64,000 nucleotides of DNA from Lophius americanus (GCA_037951165.1 JBBDHG010000028.1:6115001-6179000), one strand, 5' to 3'. Numbered from the stretch's first letter, positions 23,036 to 35,142 are shown. The notes: generated by a model not told the origin, from the letters alone. Numbers and translations are program-made.

Positions 23036-26000
23036 CTGCGAAACAGGAGGAGAGACTTGTTAGTCAGAAAACTTTTGACATGAATTTGGGAGATCTTACT
23101 TTGCTGGAGGAACACTGGAGCATCACTCAAGTGTTACACGGCTTTAACATTGAAATATTTATGGAGTAGTGCGTTTCAATTTTCTTTATTGCCATCCAAC
23201 ATATTAGTAAATGAGAAATTTGTGGACTTTGGTCCAAGTGAACTATGTGATAAATACACAAAAATGTATAATTTTGATATGTTAAAGCAAACAAAATGCC
23301 TATAATTGTCGAATAATGTCATCAGCCTCAGCCTGTGGCAAGAAGATGGACTTAAGACTGGAGGTTCTGGCTCTGACGCTACACAGCCTTCTCCCTGAGA
23401 GGAGGGGGACTAACAGCCCACTTGTATTGACTTTATATTGCATAACAGGTCTGGTCCAAATGTACACAGGGATTTTTAGGAACTGAGATTTTTCTCCTCA
23501 TGTTTAGGAAAGTAATCGAGTTCACACGTTTACGGATTAAATCATCCACAAGAGATTGGTCACATGCACTGACATGTTGTCAAGAGTAGGCCAAGCTCAA
23601 TACTTTGCACAATCAGTGACGTCACATCAAGGCGTCAGTGTAACAGACTGACGTTTCATGCTGATACCTTATTATCCCGTCCACATGTAAGCATCTCAAA
23701 CAGAGAGAGAGAGAATAGAGAGAGACTAACTTTGGCAGGCCCTTGATGCAGATCGCCAAATCCTTGGTCACGAAACCCGCCTCAATGGTCTCGATGCAAA
23801 CGGCCTCAAGCGCCTCGGAGAAGACCCGCAACTCGCTGTTATTGTCCAGCTTTGCCCGATGCAGCAGGCCTCGAGTCCACGCAAAAATGGAGGCTAAAGC
23901 ATGCAGTAAGATTTAATGTTTTAATCCATATACAGCAAATGTTTTGTAGATAGAAAATGTATTATTGTGATGGATTCTAGTCGCGTGATTCTTACCGATC
24001 GGGTTGGTAGAGGTCTGTTTTCCCTGCTGGTGCTGCCTGTAATGGCGGGTCACCGTACCGTGAGCTGCCTCAGACTCCACTGTGCGTCCATCAGGACAGA
24101 TCAGCACACTGGTCATCATCCCCAGAGAGCCATAGCCTGAAACCCGTGCAGAAAAAACACATCAACACAAAAACCTTATGATGGAAAAGAGGAAAATCAG
24201 CAGTCCTTGTTTCTCTTTTTGTGGGGATCAGAATATTTGGCATGTTTTGACCTGCTTCTTCCAAGGACATCTGATGTTTTCACCAACCTTGTGCCACAGA
24301 GTCAGACTGGACGTCTCCGTCGTAGTTTTTGCAGGCCCAGATGAAGCCTCCCTCGGACTTCATAGCCTGGGCCACCATGTCGTCTATCAGACGGTGCTCG
24401 TACCAGATGCCTTTGGCCTCAAACTGAGCCCTGTACTTCCTGGAATCACGAGAAGGTGGACATTACCTCTAAGCTGTGATCTTCATCTGGAAACTAATGT
24501 GTGTGTGAATCTGTGTGGATTGAGATGTCTTACTTCTCATAGATCTCCTGGAAGATGTCTTTGAAGCGACCATCATACTTCTTCAGGATGGTGTTCTTGG
24601 TGCTGAGGTAAAGAGGCCAAACTTTGACCAGAGCCATCTGGAATGAGCTGTGGGCGAAGTCTGTGATGGACTTATCTGTGTTGTACATCCCCATGGCAAC
24701 ACCACCAGTGCCTACACAGACACACAAACACATCCACATTGAATCAATGATTGATGGCACATCTACTCAGTGGAAGTCGTATGGCCAGTACAGCCATGGC
24801 CCCTCCCACGTTTGAATATCATTCATGTCCAAATGAATTAATTAAACTGATACTAGGAGTAATAATATCAGTACAAATTAATTTAGTGTATAATATTGCC
24901 ATAGTCTTCTGGAGCCTACCTAAGGGACATGAACCTCCGCACCAGCATTTCTCCTGGATTACAGCACTTGGCTGAGTCCACTGTGCTTTCATGACCCTGG
25001 TAGTCCAGCTGGCACATTATGACCCCTGACACTCTCCGCAGCCTGCTAAATCTTTCAAAGTGCAGTGCATCTCACAAGAATATTTCATGCAACTGAATAC
25101 TGTCTGCATCTTAATATATATTCTTATATATTTATGGTTGTACTCTGATAGCTGGACACAGAGTACAATGTTTATTCCAGCTGGGAGAAGATCTGGCTCT
25201 AATGAATATTGTAGCTGATCGTCTACCTCACTATGGTGCAATAGAGGAAGCACTTGTGATTTGGCAAAGTCTCTTGAATGATTTATTGATGTTGAAAGAT
25301 TGTCTAGTGAATATTTTTCCTAATTTACATAAGTCAAGTGTGAATGTTTGACATCGAAGGTTCAATAAATGTTGATTCTTGTGTTAGCCTGCGGTTAGAA
25401 AATGTGTCTTAGGACAGGTGATGGTGTAAACTTATTATTACATTTGTAATTTTTCTGTTATAAAAGTGTGATTTTGTTTTGTCTGATAAAAATGTCTCTC
25501 ATCTTGAATATTTGTAATACACTGCTAGGTCACCATAGTTTAATCTTCACAATAAGTATTAGGACTGATTTTATGATTCATGCCCCATCCTCTGACCTTC
25601 ATTACCCTAACCATCCAGCAGGAACCTACTGACTGATACCAGTTGGTTAAAGCATTAGCAAGTAACATAATAACAAAACTATCAATAATAAAGAGTGTTA
25701 ATTGAGCACTGTTCTGAACTAAATACATGATTTAAGTTTAATCACACTGTATATTACAGTAATAGGGTCATGACATAAGGACATATGCTCATTTGGTATG
25801 TAAATATATAGTATAATAGTAAGATGAAATATTATCGTACTATATTTATAAATGCATACACACATTGCATGTCTAATTACAATAATACTAATGTATTATG
25901 TTTTTCTATAGTAATTCTTGCTAATTCAGTAAAACATTGAATGCATTTTGCACACCTATCAATATCCCCTGTGCGATACTAACAGCATGTTGCCCAGCTC

Positions 26001-29000
26001 ATTAGTGGTGAAGGGTTGGAAGTGTCGCTGGTTGTGTGTTCTTACCTATAAACTCATTGATGACAAATGTAACTGGCTTTGATCCGTCTGCAGGCGTGTA
26101 CGTCATCTCGACTTTCCCAGGTGAAGGAACCACAAAGTCGGTAGCTTTGTACTATGGACATCACATAAACATCATACATCAAACATCATATCAGCATTAG
26201 CACTTTGAGATTTGATCCAAATGTAAAGTGCATTATAAATTAAATGTATTATTATTATTATTAGCTTCTTCTGCTCATTGGTAGCCTCGCCTGAATGACA
26301 TCCCTAAAATAAACGTAAAATATTTCCACAATTATCAAGTGTACTTGTATCCCCATGTTGTCTATGGACAAGTAAGACATTGTACCTAACTCACCTATTA
26401 AAATGTGTGAGTAATAAACCACACAAAAAAGACCAACACATCTATTCTTGCCTTATTTTTTTCTTAAATAAAAAGGCTCTGACGTCATTGTATTAGAGCA
26501 AAACAATGCAACAAAAACAATCATCACAATCAAACAAGATTTGCTCAGAAACTCTTTGGTTAACTTCTTCCTTGAATTTGATAGAAAAACACAAAAGAGC
26601 GACAGAACCATCAGCCTAAAGAGGCTGTTTAGTGTCTAGGGACCATGATAGTCAGAAACAACAGACTCGCTTGTTATCGCCCCAATATTATGTAACCATC
26701 GGCCTGTTGACGCTCCAGGATTGATTTCTTCTGCGGAAGGCATGTTGACTTTGGTGAAGCATCAAGAGATGAACAACTACTTAGTTGTGTGACGCTGCTG
26801 CAAAGGTTGAAATATAATTATTGACTGGGTCTCTGATAACAACAGCCTAAAATCAATGACATAAGACTCACTGAGACTGGACACGAGCTCACAGAAAGCC
26901 ATTGGTTAGTTTGTTACAGAGGTTTTGTGGAAATGAGCATTTCACATTTATCAGAGAGATGGAACCGTCGGGAAGAAGGTGCTTTGCAGGGATTAAGTCT
27001 CTAACTGAAACACATTTACAGCCACTGTATTTAGTTTGTTCCAGAGGGGTTTGGCCTGATGAGTGTCAAGAGGAGACCAATACTGAGAGTGTTTCAAGGA
27101 CAGGGAGATGGAGTCTAATTGGTCCATTATTTGTAGTGGATGTTATTTTAATCTATAGTGAAAGCAGGGAGCAGGTGAAAGGAAACCTGGAGTGTTGGAA
27201 GTACTCGCTGGAGAGAAGAGGAATGAAGGTCAGTTGCAGCAAAACAGCATACATGTGTGTGAATGAAAGAGAGGCAGGTGGAAGGTGAGTACGCAAGGAG
27301 TAGAGGTGGAGGAGTTTATTTTGGGTCAACTGTTCAGAGTAATGGGGAGGGTGGTAAAGAGGTGAAGACGCCAGTGCAGGCTTTGCAAACTCCAAATCCT
27401 TTCAATCTTTTCCCGAAGATTGAAGGGAAAGGTTTCAAAGATGTTAGTGAGAGCAGCTCTGCTGGATGCATTAGACTTTGGCACTGACCAAACAACAGGA
27501 GGCAGAGTTGAAGATGTTCAGATGTTCTTTGGGAATCATGAGGATGGACAGGATTAGAAAGGAGCATATCAGAGGGGCAGCCTGGGTTAGATGTCTTGGA
27601 AACAAAGTCAGAGAGGCCAGATTGAGATGGTTTGGACTCGTGAAAATGGGGGATAGTAGATCTATTTGTTGAAGGATGCTGGAGGTGGAGCTGCCAGGCA
27701 GGAGAAAAAAGGGAAAGACCAAAGAGCAGGTTTCTGGATGTGGTGTAAAAGGACATGCAATGTGTTGTTGTGAAAGAAGATGCAGAGGACAGGGCAAGAT
27801 GGAAACAGTTGATCTGCTTTGGAGACCCCTAAAGGGAACAGTCCATATAGGAAGAAGTAGAACATTTGTTGTTGCCTGCTGGCTTGTGACTTGAGACAAC
27901 CTACAGCCCATTAATAGAGCTTAAAAGCTTACCTAGTAGGTACGATAGATTGTTTTAGCGGTGTCATGAGCACAGTTGATTGAGGATTGAAGATCCAACG
28001 GTGCAAAGTTCTCAATCCACTATAACTGTTGAATCTAGTTGACAGACAGTCATGGAGTGTAATCACACCCCTAATCTTGGTGTGTCTCTCACTGACTCAA
28101 TGTCTCGCCGCAACGTTTGAGGAGCTAAAGCGGTCCCAAACTGGTACCGGATCTAGTCGGAGGAGAATTGCTGCAGACACGAGGTCAAGTCCACTACTGG
28201 TGAAAGTAGTTGAGCAAAGGGATGAGCGCAGATCGTGTGTAAACAATAGTAAGACTAATTAAAAGAGCAGTGGCAGATTTAAGCGAACATGGATGAAGCA
28301 TCATTAGATAAAAGTTAGCATTTTGAAACCTTGTACATTAAGCTGTGACAGTAACAACAATACTGCGAATACGGGATACCTACTGTGGTGTGAGCTCAAT
28401 ACCGCAAAAAATGCTTTTATAGTTTGCATTAATTTCTTTGCTGGTGTGAGCTACAGGAATGTGTGTTTATTTTTAGTGACCCCATTTTTGCCTGGAATGT
28501 CAGCTTACTTTCAACTGCCTTTTCACTCTGCATCAACCTACATTCCGTGGAAAGACAGGCCACACCGTGAGAGTTTCCCTCTGCTTTCTTCCTTCCAGTA
28601 GTACAGATTAGACTGGGAGATTGTCAATTAGTAAAAGTTATTAGCAACTCTCAGATAAAAGACAAACTATAAGAGTGGGGGGGCATCTTGCATGTCCAGT
28701 TATAATTTATTATTCATCATTCATCATAGCGGTAAGAAAGAAAATAATCTATACCACCACAGAACATGGCACATAATACGTCAAACTGTAGACTTTTAAA
28801 TACCCCGCAGATATACTGCTTTTGGAAATGAGCCCAGTCTGGTTCTGCTTGTTTTTGGTGAAGACTTTTGTCCCACACTAAGAGTCAAATTTTTTCAGTC
28901 TGCAGAAAAAAGCAGAAAAGAGTGCGTATGAAATCTTCAGATACTGCCAATTAAAAAGAAAGATTTCTTTCATAATTTGTTTGTTATATTTTTTTTTCAG

Positions 29001-32000
29001 TTTTGTCATTTATTCATCCATTCCAGTCCATTCGTTTGATACAATGTTCCCTGTTTTTAATGTTTTAATTCCAAATTGTAATTTAAGATCATAATAAAAA
29101 AAATATTAAGAAAAAAAAAATTCCAAGACTGATTGACGTACCTGATCTCCATGGGCGTGTCTGCCGATGATGATGGGCTTTGTCCAGCCGGGCACCAGGC
29201 GGGGGATGTTCTTGCAGATAATGGCCTCTCTGAACACCGTGCCTCCCAGGATGTTACGGATGGTGCCGTTAGGCGAACGCCACATCTGCTTCAGCTTAAA
29301 CTCCTCCACGCGGTTCTCGTCGGGTGTGATGGTGGCGCACTTGATGCCTACGTTGTATTTGCGGACCGCCTCTGCCGCATCCACTGTCACCTGGTCATCT
29401 GTCGCATCTCGGTTCTCCATACCAAGGTCATAGCTTTACAGGAAGACGCAGAGAGAACGACGTTTACAATTTTTCTGAATAATAGAGCTATGGATCAACG
29501 ATGTCCTGGAAATTATACATCTTTCAGTACAACAATGTAAGTATATACTTTTTTTTGTGGCACAGATCCTTCTTGTTAACGGACAACTCAAAAACTAGAG
29601 ATTTGTTTCCAAATGGAGTTATGATTTCCAACCATTGGTCTGAATTACTCCAACTTTGGTACATACAAATCAACTCGAGGAGATCTAGCCTGTCTATATC
29701 TTATTTTACTCACTAGAAAACTGCTCTAAGTTATCAGGCATTCTTTGACTATTTCTACTTCAACCAAAACTTGCAGTTGTGGTGTTCGGTTTTGTGACAA
29801 AATATAACTTGCCTCATTGAAAAGTTAAAGTCTTAAACATTCAGAGTTAATAATAATAATACATTTAATTTATAATGCACTTTACATTTGGATCAAATCT
29901 CAAAGTTCTACAAAGTAAAAGCAGATAAATGCATCAATAAAACATTAAATAATAACTATATAAAAACATGACAAAAAAGCAGCAATGTTAATTAAAGTTA
30001 TAGGTTCTGCTAAAAAGGAAAGTTTTAAGTCCTTTTTTTAATGTGTCAGTCGTCTGTGGAGCCCTCAGATGGTCAGGGAGGGCATTCCACAGACGAGCGG
30101 CAGCAGAACAGAAGGCCCGATCACCTATGGTGCTGATCTTAGTCCGGGGGAGGAGGAGGTAGTATGAGTGGGTAGAATGGAGGGATTGTGTTGAGGTCAG
30201 TGGAGGGAGTAGTTCAAAGTTCAAATAGTTCAAATAGTTCAAAGTAGTCAAATCAAAGTAGATCAAAGTAGGTCAAAGAGTTGGTAAAAGATAATTAAAT
30301 TCTCCGTTCATAGCAAAATAAGAGAAACCAGATGAAATTATTAATGATCACCAGTTGAACATCCAATGGAGGAAAACGTATGTTTAGATAGTAATGGATG
30401 ATGTAAATATGAGTTGTACGTTTTATTTAGCTGTTTTTATGCAGATGAATGGAGGCGAAGCTCAACTATGCAACGATGACTATGGTTAACTCCAATAATC
30501 GCAATCGAGACCTTCAGACATTTTCTAATTCCAGCAGCAGAAGCATGTGACTCTTAAGAAAAGCCGAGATAATCTAATTTTCAGCAAATAACACTGCAGT
30601 CCCTTCACAACCAATCACAGCAGTATGAGTTAACATCGCCTTGCCGACAGCTTGGTCAGGAGTTAGTTGGGGACAAACTTCTTAAAGGGAAGCTGAGGGA
30701 AAACGGATGCATCATTAATGCTTTGATGTTAACATTATAATGATTGACATTCTGTTTGTATTACAGTGTAATTAGCATGGACTATGCTGGTGATAATGAC
30801 ATCACAATGGAATTATCGTAACATTTCACAAAACTATTATCAAATAACTAATAATGATGATAGCTATTTAACATATAATACATGAATTAATATGATGGAA
30901 TTACATCCCTTAACCATTAAAAGGATCATGATTATTTCTATACATCAAAGGATATTATGTTTTACAGTGTGTTTTTTTAGCATTTAGTCTTGAGGCTGCT
31001 TTTCCCTCACATAAAAGAAACAGTAAAGTCATGCTAATGTTTTATTTGGCTCTGAGTTACTTGTTTAGCAAACAGACCATGATGTGAAACATAGTCGCTG
31101 TGAAAGAACATGAAGCACATTAATGAGTAAACAGTTTGCTGCTCCTTGATTAACCTCACACATTAAAAAGGTGCAGTCTGTAAAATTTAACGGTATTTGT
31201 TTGAATTAATATATTATAATAATCAAAATTATTTGTTGTTGTTAGTTTGTTAGTATGTAAAGAGTTGAAAATAAAAATCTCCAGAGGGGGAGCGTTCTCT
31301 TCCCTCTAGTTCTGCCATATTTGTACAGTAACCTAGAACGGACAAACTGATCACTGGGACTGGAGAGGAATAAACACTTTGCCTCTAAAAACTGACAAAG
31401 AAGAAGATGACACTGGCCAACTTTTTTTGTATTGCAAGAAGATTTTAATTTTCAAGAAAATTGAAATCTCACTGTCAGAAGAAGCGAGTGCAGGAAGGTT
31501 GGAGTGGGTGGAGAAGTGTCAGGGGTTATATGTGAGAAAAGAGTAGCAACAAGAATGAAGGGAAAAGTTCACAAGATGTTAGCAGAGCAGCTCTGCTGTA
31601 GGATTTAAGAGGGTTAGGTGGCCCTGACCAAAAGAAAGGAAGGGTTGAGTTGACTTGTAATATATGTTGCACATTTAACAGCAAACTTTTGAGACTTCAT
31701 TTAAAAAGTAAGCTCATTGTTCTCATTATTCCCTTTAAATATGCCACTCTGGTGTGCACTCATTAGAAGAAATGCCCTTTCACCCACTTTCTGTCTTTCT
31801 CTCCTTCCCCCAACAACTAGTGACACGCCCCAACAATAAGACTGACAACTACATACAGGGAAAAGAAAGACACTACTGAGCATTCAGTAAGCAGTTCAGG
31901 ATTAACAGGAATGGTGCTGCTCTGTGTCGGAATGTCTTCAGTTTGACGCATGTGGTTAAAAACCAAAACCAAAAAAGAACATGAATTTATCTTAGCCTGG

Positions 32001-32951
32001 AAGAGAATGTAAACATCGCAGTTTTGACATCATGTCAGCAAAATTCTAATCTCTTTTACAAAATCTTATGAATTGCTCTCAGTGTTTTATAGTTTGTTTT
32101 TCCTCCACAGAGATGACCCTACAAAAACGCCCTAATCAAGGTGAGTTCGATGGCATCCATTTTTTCCAAAACCATTATATATCTGCCATCCTTATCGTTG
32201 TATTCATAGGTCTGTTCAAACCTTATCTCGATAGAAATGAGGATGGCGACTCCCCTCTCATGGTTGCATCAATATGATAAAAAACTACAACATTCTTCTG
32301 AATTTTCATGTTCTTTGTCATTTAAATGTGTTTCTTGAAGATATTTTATATTCAGATTCTCCTATATCATCTTAGAAGTATAAATACTGTTAGTAGCACC
32401 GTTTGTCCGTAGCATATCAATATATTAGTATTGCATAGTTTGACTTTATTTATTTGCATAATTTATGAACGCTTCTTGGTACCTATCCCTGATTTCAGCC
32501 TAGATGACAACACTATGTAAGGAAACAATGGACAATTTTCAGGATGGACTTCCCTGTTTATAACACAGCCAAGAACCCTTTTAATTATTTTGGTTAGTGG
32601 AGGTTGTTTGTTCCTGGGGGGCTGGAAAACAAGCCAAACTAGAAATTCAAGTGCTGCAGGAAATGTTACTTAATCTTGTTTTTTATTAGTTTTCAGTTAG
32701 CTGTGTGTGACAAAAGTGTGTGTTACAAAAGCCAAAAGCGGCATTTAAAAAAACATATTCTGCATTATAAACAGGAAAAATTGTTAACAGCGTTCCGGCC
32801 CTGTAGTACTTATACTGAGGCGTCTTTACCTATGCAGGTCGAGCTCCAGGTAAGGAAGGATGAGTTTCTCCTTTATTAGCTCCCAGATGATCCGTGTCAT
32901 TTCATCTCCCTGCATCTCCACCACGGAGCCTGCCTTAATCTTCTGAGACAT
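22942..32951 (-). CDS. idh1: NADP-dependent isocitrate dehydrogenase, cytosolic/peroxisomal (8 coding exons)
   Basis: It oxidatively decarboxylates isocitrate to 2-oxoglutarate and makes NADPH in cytosol and peroxisomes; the family works as a homodimer. Exons: 32951-32830, 29433-29142, 26151-26046, 24711-24534, 24439-24288, 24136-23996, 23893-23731 and 23035-22942. They sum to 1248 bp, 415 codons plus stop (human IDH1 has 414), and all junctions are GT-AG with matching phase. Residue numbers match the human protein. Substrate residues T77, S94, N96, R100, R109, R132, Y139 and K212 are present, as are metal ligands D252, D275 and D279 and the NADP loop G310-TVTRH with N328. There is no mitochondrial presequence, and the C-terminal half follows IDH1 rather than IDH2 (IETIEAGF, DYLNTFDFLDKL). 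The C-terminus is PKL, where human IDH1 has AKL. Confidence 0.97.
23036..23730 (-). other. idh1: idh1 intron between coding exons 7 and 8
   Basis: The stretch 23320-23460 ('gacttaagactggaggttct', 'ggctctgacgctacacagcc') resembles the tail of a fish LINE that I cannot place exactly. Nothing else is seen. Confidence 0.5.
23731..23893 (-). CDS. idh1: idh1 coding exon 7 (codons 331-385)
   Basis: This 163-bp exon reads SIFAWTRGLLHRAKLDNNSE, then LRVFSEALEAVCIETIEAGF and VTKDLAICIKGLP. Acceptor 'gctttag', donor 'gttagt'. Confidence 0.96.
23996..24136 (-). CDS. idh1: idh1 coding exon 6 (codons 284-331)
   Basis: This 141-bp exon reads YGSLGMMTSVLICPDGRTVE, then SEAAHGTVTRHYRQHQQGKQ and TSTNPI. It carries the NADP-binding GTVTRH loop and N328. 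Acceptor 'tttcag', donor 'gtaaga'. Confidence 0.97.
24288..24439 (-). CDS. idh1: idh1 coding exon 5 (codons 233-284)
   Basis: This 152-bp exon reads KYRAQFEAKGIWYEHRLIDD, then MVAQAMKSEGGFIWACKNYD and GDVQSDSVAQ. It holds the metal ligands D252, D275 and D279. The donor 'gttggt' is weaker than the others. The intron between exons 4 and 5 is only 94 bp. Confidence 0.96.
24534..24711 (-). CDS. idh1: idh1 coding exon 4 (codons 174-233)
   Basis: This 178-bp exon reads GTGGVAMGMYNTDKSITDFA, then HSSFQMALVKVWPLYLSTKN with K212, and continues to FKDIFQEIYE. Acceptor 'tgtgtag', donor 'gtaaga'. Confidence 0.96.
24712..26045 (-). other. idh1: idh1 intron between coding exons 3 and 4
   Basis: This is 1.3 kb of AT-rich intronic sequence. 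The short frames in it carry no recognisable domain. Confidence 0.6.
26046..26151 (-). CDS. idh1: idh1 coding exon 3 (codons 139-174)
   Basis: This 106-bp exon reads YKATDFVVPSPGKVEMTYTP and continues ADGSKPVTFVINEFI. Y139 is present. Acceptor 'ccatag', donor 'gtaaga'. Position 148 is Ser where human IDH1 has Gly. Confidence 0.95.
26195..26266 (+). mobile_element. L2-type LINE 3' tail
   Basis: The sequence 'agcactttgagatttgatcc', 'aaatgtaaagtgcattataa' and then (ATT)n is the end of the same LINE family seen at 48346-48534 and, on the other strand, at 29850 and 47935. It is a ~70-bp 5'-truncated copy. Confidence 0.8.
26980..27865 (+). mobile_element. RTE-type LINE fragment in idh1 intron
   Basis: The frame shows 'VDVILIYSESREQVKGNLEC' (27127-27190), with one catalytic Asp lost (DV instead of DD). 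Then come 'SLERRGMKVSCSKT', 'MCVNEREAGG' and, after a rearranged stretch at 27370-27430, 'AWVRCLGNKVREARLRWFG' and 'RARWKQLICFGDP'. It is antisense to idh1 and dead. Confidence 0.85.
29142..29433 (-). CDS. idh1: idh1 coding exon 2 (codons 41-138, contains R132)
   Basis: This 292-bp exon begins after 'gtaaag' with the rest of S41 and ends at Q138|gtacgt. It carries T77, S94, N96, R100, R109 and the GRHAHGDQ loop with R132. R132 is encoded by AGA (complement of 29160-29162). Residue 135 is His, as in IDH2, where human IDH1 has Tyr. Confidence 0.97.
29550..29730 (+). repeat. 'agatcta..tattttactcactag' family copy
   Basis: The phrases 'acaactcaaaaacta', 'acaaatcaactcgaggagat' and 'atcttattttactcactaga' match the family at 6.1-6.5, 41.0-41.4, 55.4 and 57.0 kb. 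Confidence 0.6.
29849..30205 (-). mobile_element. L2-type LINE 3' end
   Basis: The minus strand encodes PRTKISTIGDRAFCSAAARL and then WNALPDHLRAPQTTDTLKKG, the C-terminal end of an L2-clade ORF2. The 3' UTR follows, with 'ttgatccaaatgtaaagtgc' and an (ATT)n tail. A near-identical piece lies at 47935-48345. Confidence 0.85.
30210..30279. repeat. short tandem repeat (~9-11 bp unit)
   Basis: The unit 'agttcaaat' recurs with small changes: agttcaaag, ttcaaatag, ttcaaatag, ttcaaagtag, tcaaatcaaag, tagatcaaag, taggtcaaag. It sits exactly at the truncated 5' end of the L2 copy. Confidence 0.8.
31170..31430 (+). repeat. SINE-like interspersed repeat
   Basis: It begins 'aaaaggtgcagtctgtaaaa' and contains 'ctccagagggggagcg' and 'gtaacctagaacggacaaac'. 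Parts recur at 5955-6000, 6710-6945 and 60375-60430. Confidence 0.55.
31470..31655 (+). mobile_element. RTE-type LINE fragment
   Basis: The words 'gcgagtgcaggaaggttgga', 'gtgggtggagaagtgtcagg', 'aatgaagggaaaagttcaca' and 'ggccctgaccaaaagaaagg' match the corresponding part of the copies at 4620-4790 and 58830-58910. Confidence 0.75.
32830..32951 (-). CDS. idh1: idh1 coding exon 1 (codons 1-41)
   Basis: It starts MSQKIKAGSVVEMQGDEMTR at 32951 and runs through ELIKEKLILPYLELDLH to AG|gtaaag. The acceptor 'tatcttcag' lies 8 nt upstream of the ATG, so the 5' leader continues in an upstream exon. Length 122 bp, phase 2 at the donor. Confidence 0.96.
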
Positions 32952-32959
32952 CCTAGACA

Positions 32960-35142
32960 CTGAAGATAGACACAAGGAGACACACACGGCAGACAGATGG
33001 GTTCAAACCAGTTTGACATAAAGGCAAACACAGTTACTGAATCATCCCAAGGTGTTGCACATGATTCAAAGGGTTCCATCAGGACGGCTATGACACATCA
33101 TTTTCTCCTTTCTCACAGCAGATACTCAAATAAGTGTCTTTTTACGCAAAGGTTGGCATGGAATTAATAAGAATGCAATGTATTGCAACTTAAAAAATGT
33201 GCAATAAAGTTAGCAGTGTCTGAGATATCCTCCTTTCCTTTTGTGATCCTGGAGTAATGATATATGCTCGTACTCATCCAGGCCCTGATCATCCCCAAAG
33301 GTTGAAGACGTTCATCTCTCATCCAAGAATCTCCCTCAGGTATTTAACCTCCTGTGAGGTGTTACGAGCACAATGACAATGTGGATCATAGGCCAATCGA
33401 TCATAAAGATTGCAATCTTGATTCAGACATGTAAGCAATCTCCTTTCTGAAGTACAATGGTTTGGCTGCATTTTATGACTGCAGGAAAGCCAGCGAGTTG
33501 TGTTACCACTAGCCTTACGAGCCAGGATTGGCCCTGTAATAGTGTGACCCTATGGGTATTTTATACCTGTGATTCAAAGTCTGAATGATGATGAAACGAT
33601 TTTAAGAAAGCGTGTTTATGTTTAAAATGTGGCTGTTCCAGTTTAACGCAGAAGTCTTCCTTCATACCTCACTCAAACCATCTGTCCTCTGTGTCCAGAG
33701 TTTTTATACGGTGTCTTTGCATGTTGAGTGTCCCTGGTCTTTCAGATGCAGACCGACTGATGAGTCCTGTCCTGATGGGCTGACTACTACTCGGTATTGT
33801 ATAGGTCCATGCACTTTTGGTGTGGTTGTTGGGTGTCCCCTACATACTAATCAGTGCCTTCCTCGCTGGACATACCACATTCCTCAGAGTGTGTTTACAC
33901 ACGTTACGTAACGACTCCCAATGAACCATCCCACTGGAGGTTAAGTACACACACGTCATCACTATACAACATATCGCTAGACCAAAGCAAAGTCAGAGCT
34001 CCATCCTGGGTCCTGGTCAACTGTGTCCACAAGAGTTCCTGAAATGGTTTCATTTTAGACAATAAATGATGGGTTTCCGTCTGCTTTAAAACAGGTTTCA
34101 CTTAGCTGTAGCCCTCTCTCAAGTACTAGTACCACAGAGTGTTGAAATAGTTGTGATGAATGAGTTCATTCAGGAGCGGTCTGACCTCAGGCACCCACAC
34201 TCAAAAACTGCACAGTCATGTGGGGCGTAGTAAGGGACAGTCACAGTGAACCATACAGAAAGAAACAGTCAGTATTTTGATGATAGGTCCAATACTCCTG
34301 CATAATTTCACAGAGTGATCATCAATGATAGAGAGGAGATGGATGGAGAGGAAAAGGTGTGGTATGGACAACATTAACCGGGGAAACAGACAACCAAATA
34401 AATTATATATAAAGTTATCTATTCTTGATTTAAAAAATTTTAGTTTAAGAGTCCATGTTATACCCTGTTCACATATTTTGTCTGTTTTACATTTTCCACG
34501 TATATCGATTCACACAATAACTGCATGTAATTTTTTTTAAAATATTATTATACCTCTTGGATTCTTACTTCTTATGTTCGTTCCACATACGTATTTATTT
34601 TTATTTGTATTATAATAGTTTGCAAGGGTAATCTGTAACGTAATAACAGACTGTCTTGTGACTCTTTTCAAAGGAGCGGAAATAATTACCGTAAAATCCC
34701 TGATGTAACAAATGCTACCATTAAAGATCTCTGACAAGAAGCAGTAATTGATAAATAAGGTATTAAATTTGACCCATAACTCAACTGGGTCTTGGGGATT
34801 AGCGTAACGAGTGGTTTTATACAGATATGCCGGTAAATCCACACATTAAAAACGAAGAGGTTTGAGTATGATGAGGCTTTTAAGGTTTAAGACCCGACTT
34901 CTTTTCAATATGAGGCCCCCATAGTGATACAATAATGAACTCTACTTCCCCTTACACGTAAAGAACCCTTTCTAACTTCATTTATTTTAAGTTTGACGGT
35001 ATTTTTTAAACGTTTTCTTCCATGTAGCAGAACAGAAATATTTCCCTTTATGTATTTTTTAGGTCACCGCCACAATGTTCTGCAATGCTCACATTTTACT
35101 ATTGTCAAATTGTTATTATTTATTATATCGTTACAAACATAC
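32960..35142 (-). other. idh1: idh1 intron in the 5' untranslated region (inferred)
   Basis: It lies between the acceptor just upstream of the ATG exon (tatcttcag, ending at 32960) and a good donor at 35142-35141 (aaaaag|gtatgt). Short frames inside show no domain. I recognise no repeat with confidence. Confidence 0.55.

Larger units (their letters stand above)
26152..29141 (-). other. idh1: idh1 intron between coding exons 2 and 3
   Basis: This 3-kb intron holds an L2 tail (26195-26266), a repeat shared with 45700-45790 (26525-26610), and an RTE-type LINE fragment (26980-27865). The remainder (27900-29140) shows no repeat that I can name. Confidence 0.6.
29434..32829 (-). other. idh1: idh1 intron between coding exons 1 and 2
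   Basis: This 3.4-kb intron holds a 'tatgaatcgact' family repeat (29550-29730), an L2 3' end (29849-30205), a short tandem array (30210-30279), a SINE-like element (31170-31430) and an RTE fragment (31470-31655). The rest (30300-31160 and 31660-32825) shows nothing recognisable. Confidence 0.6.

Noticed and set aside
22942..32951. Mitochondrial paralogue idh2 instead of idh1
   Set aside because: There is no targeting presequence, the protein starts at the IDH1 position, and the C-terminal half follows IDH1 (IETIEAGF, DYLNTFDFLDKL). Only isolated residues such as H135 are IDH2-like.
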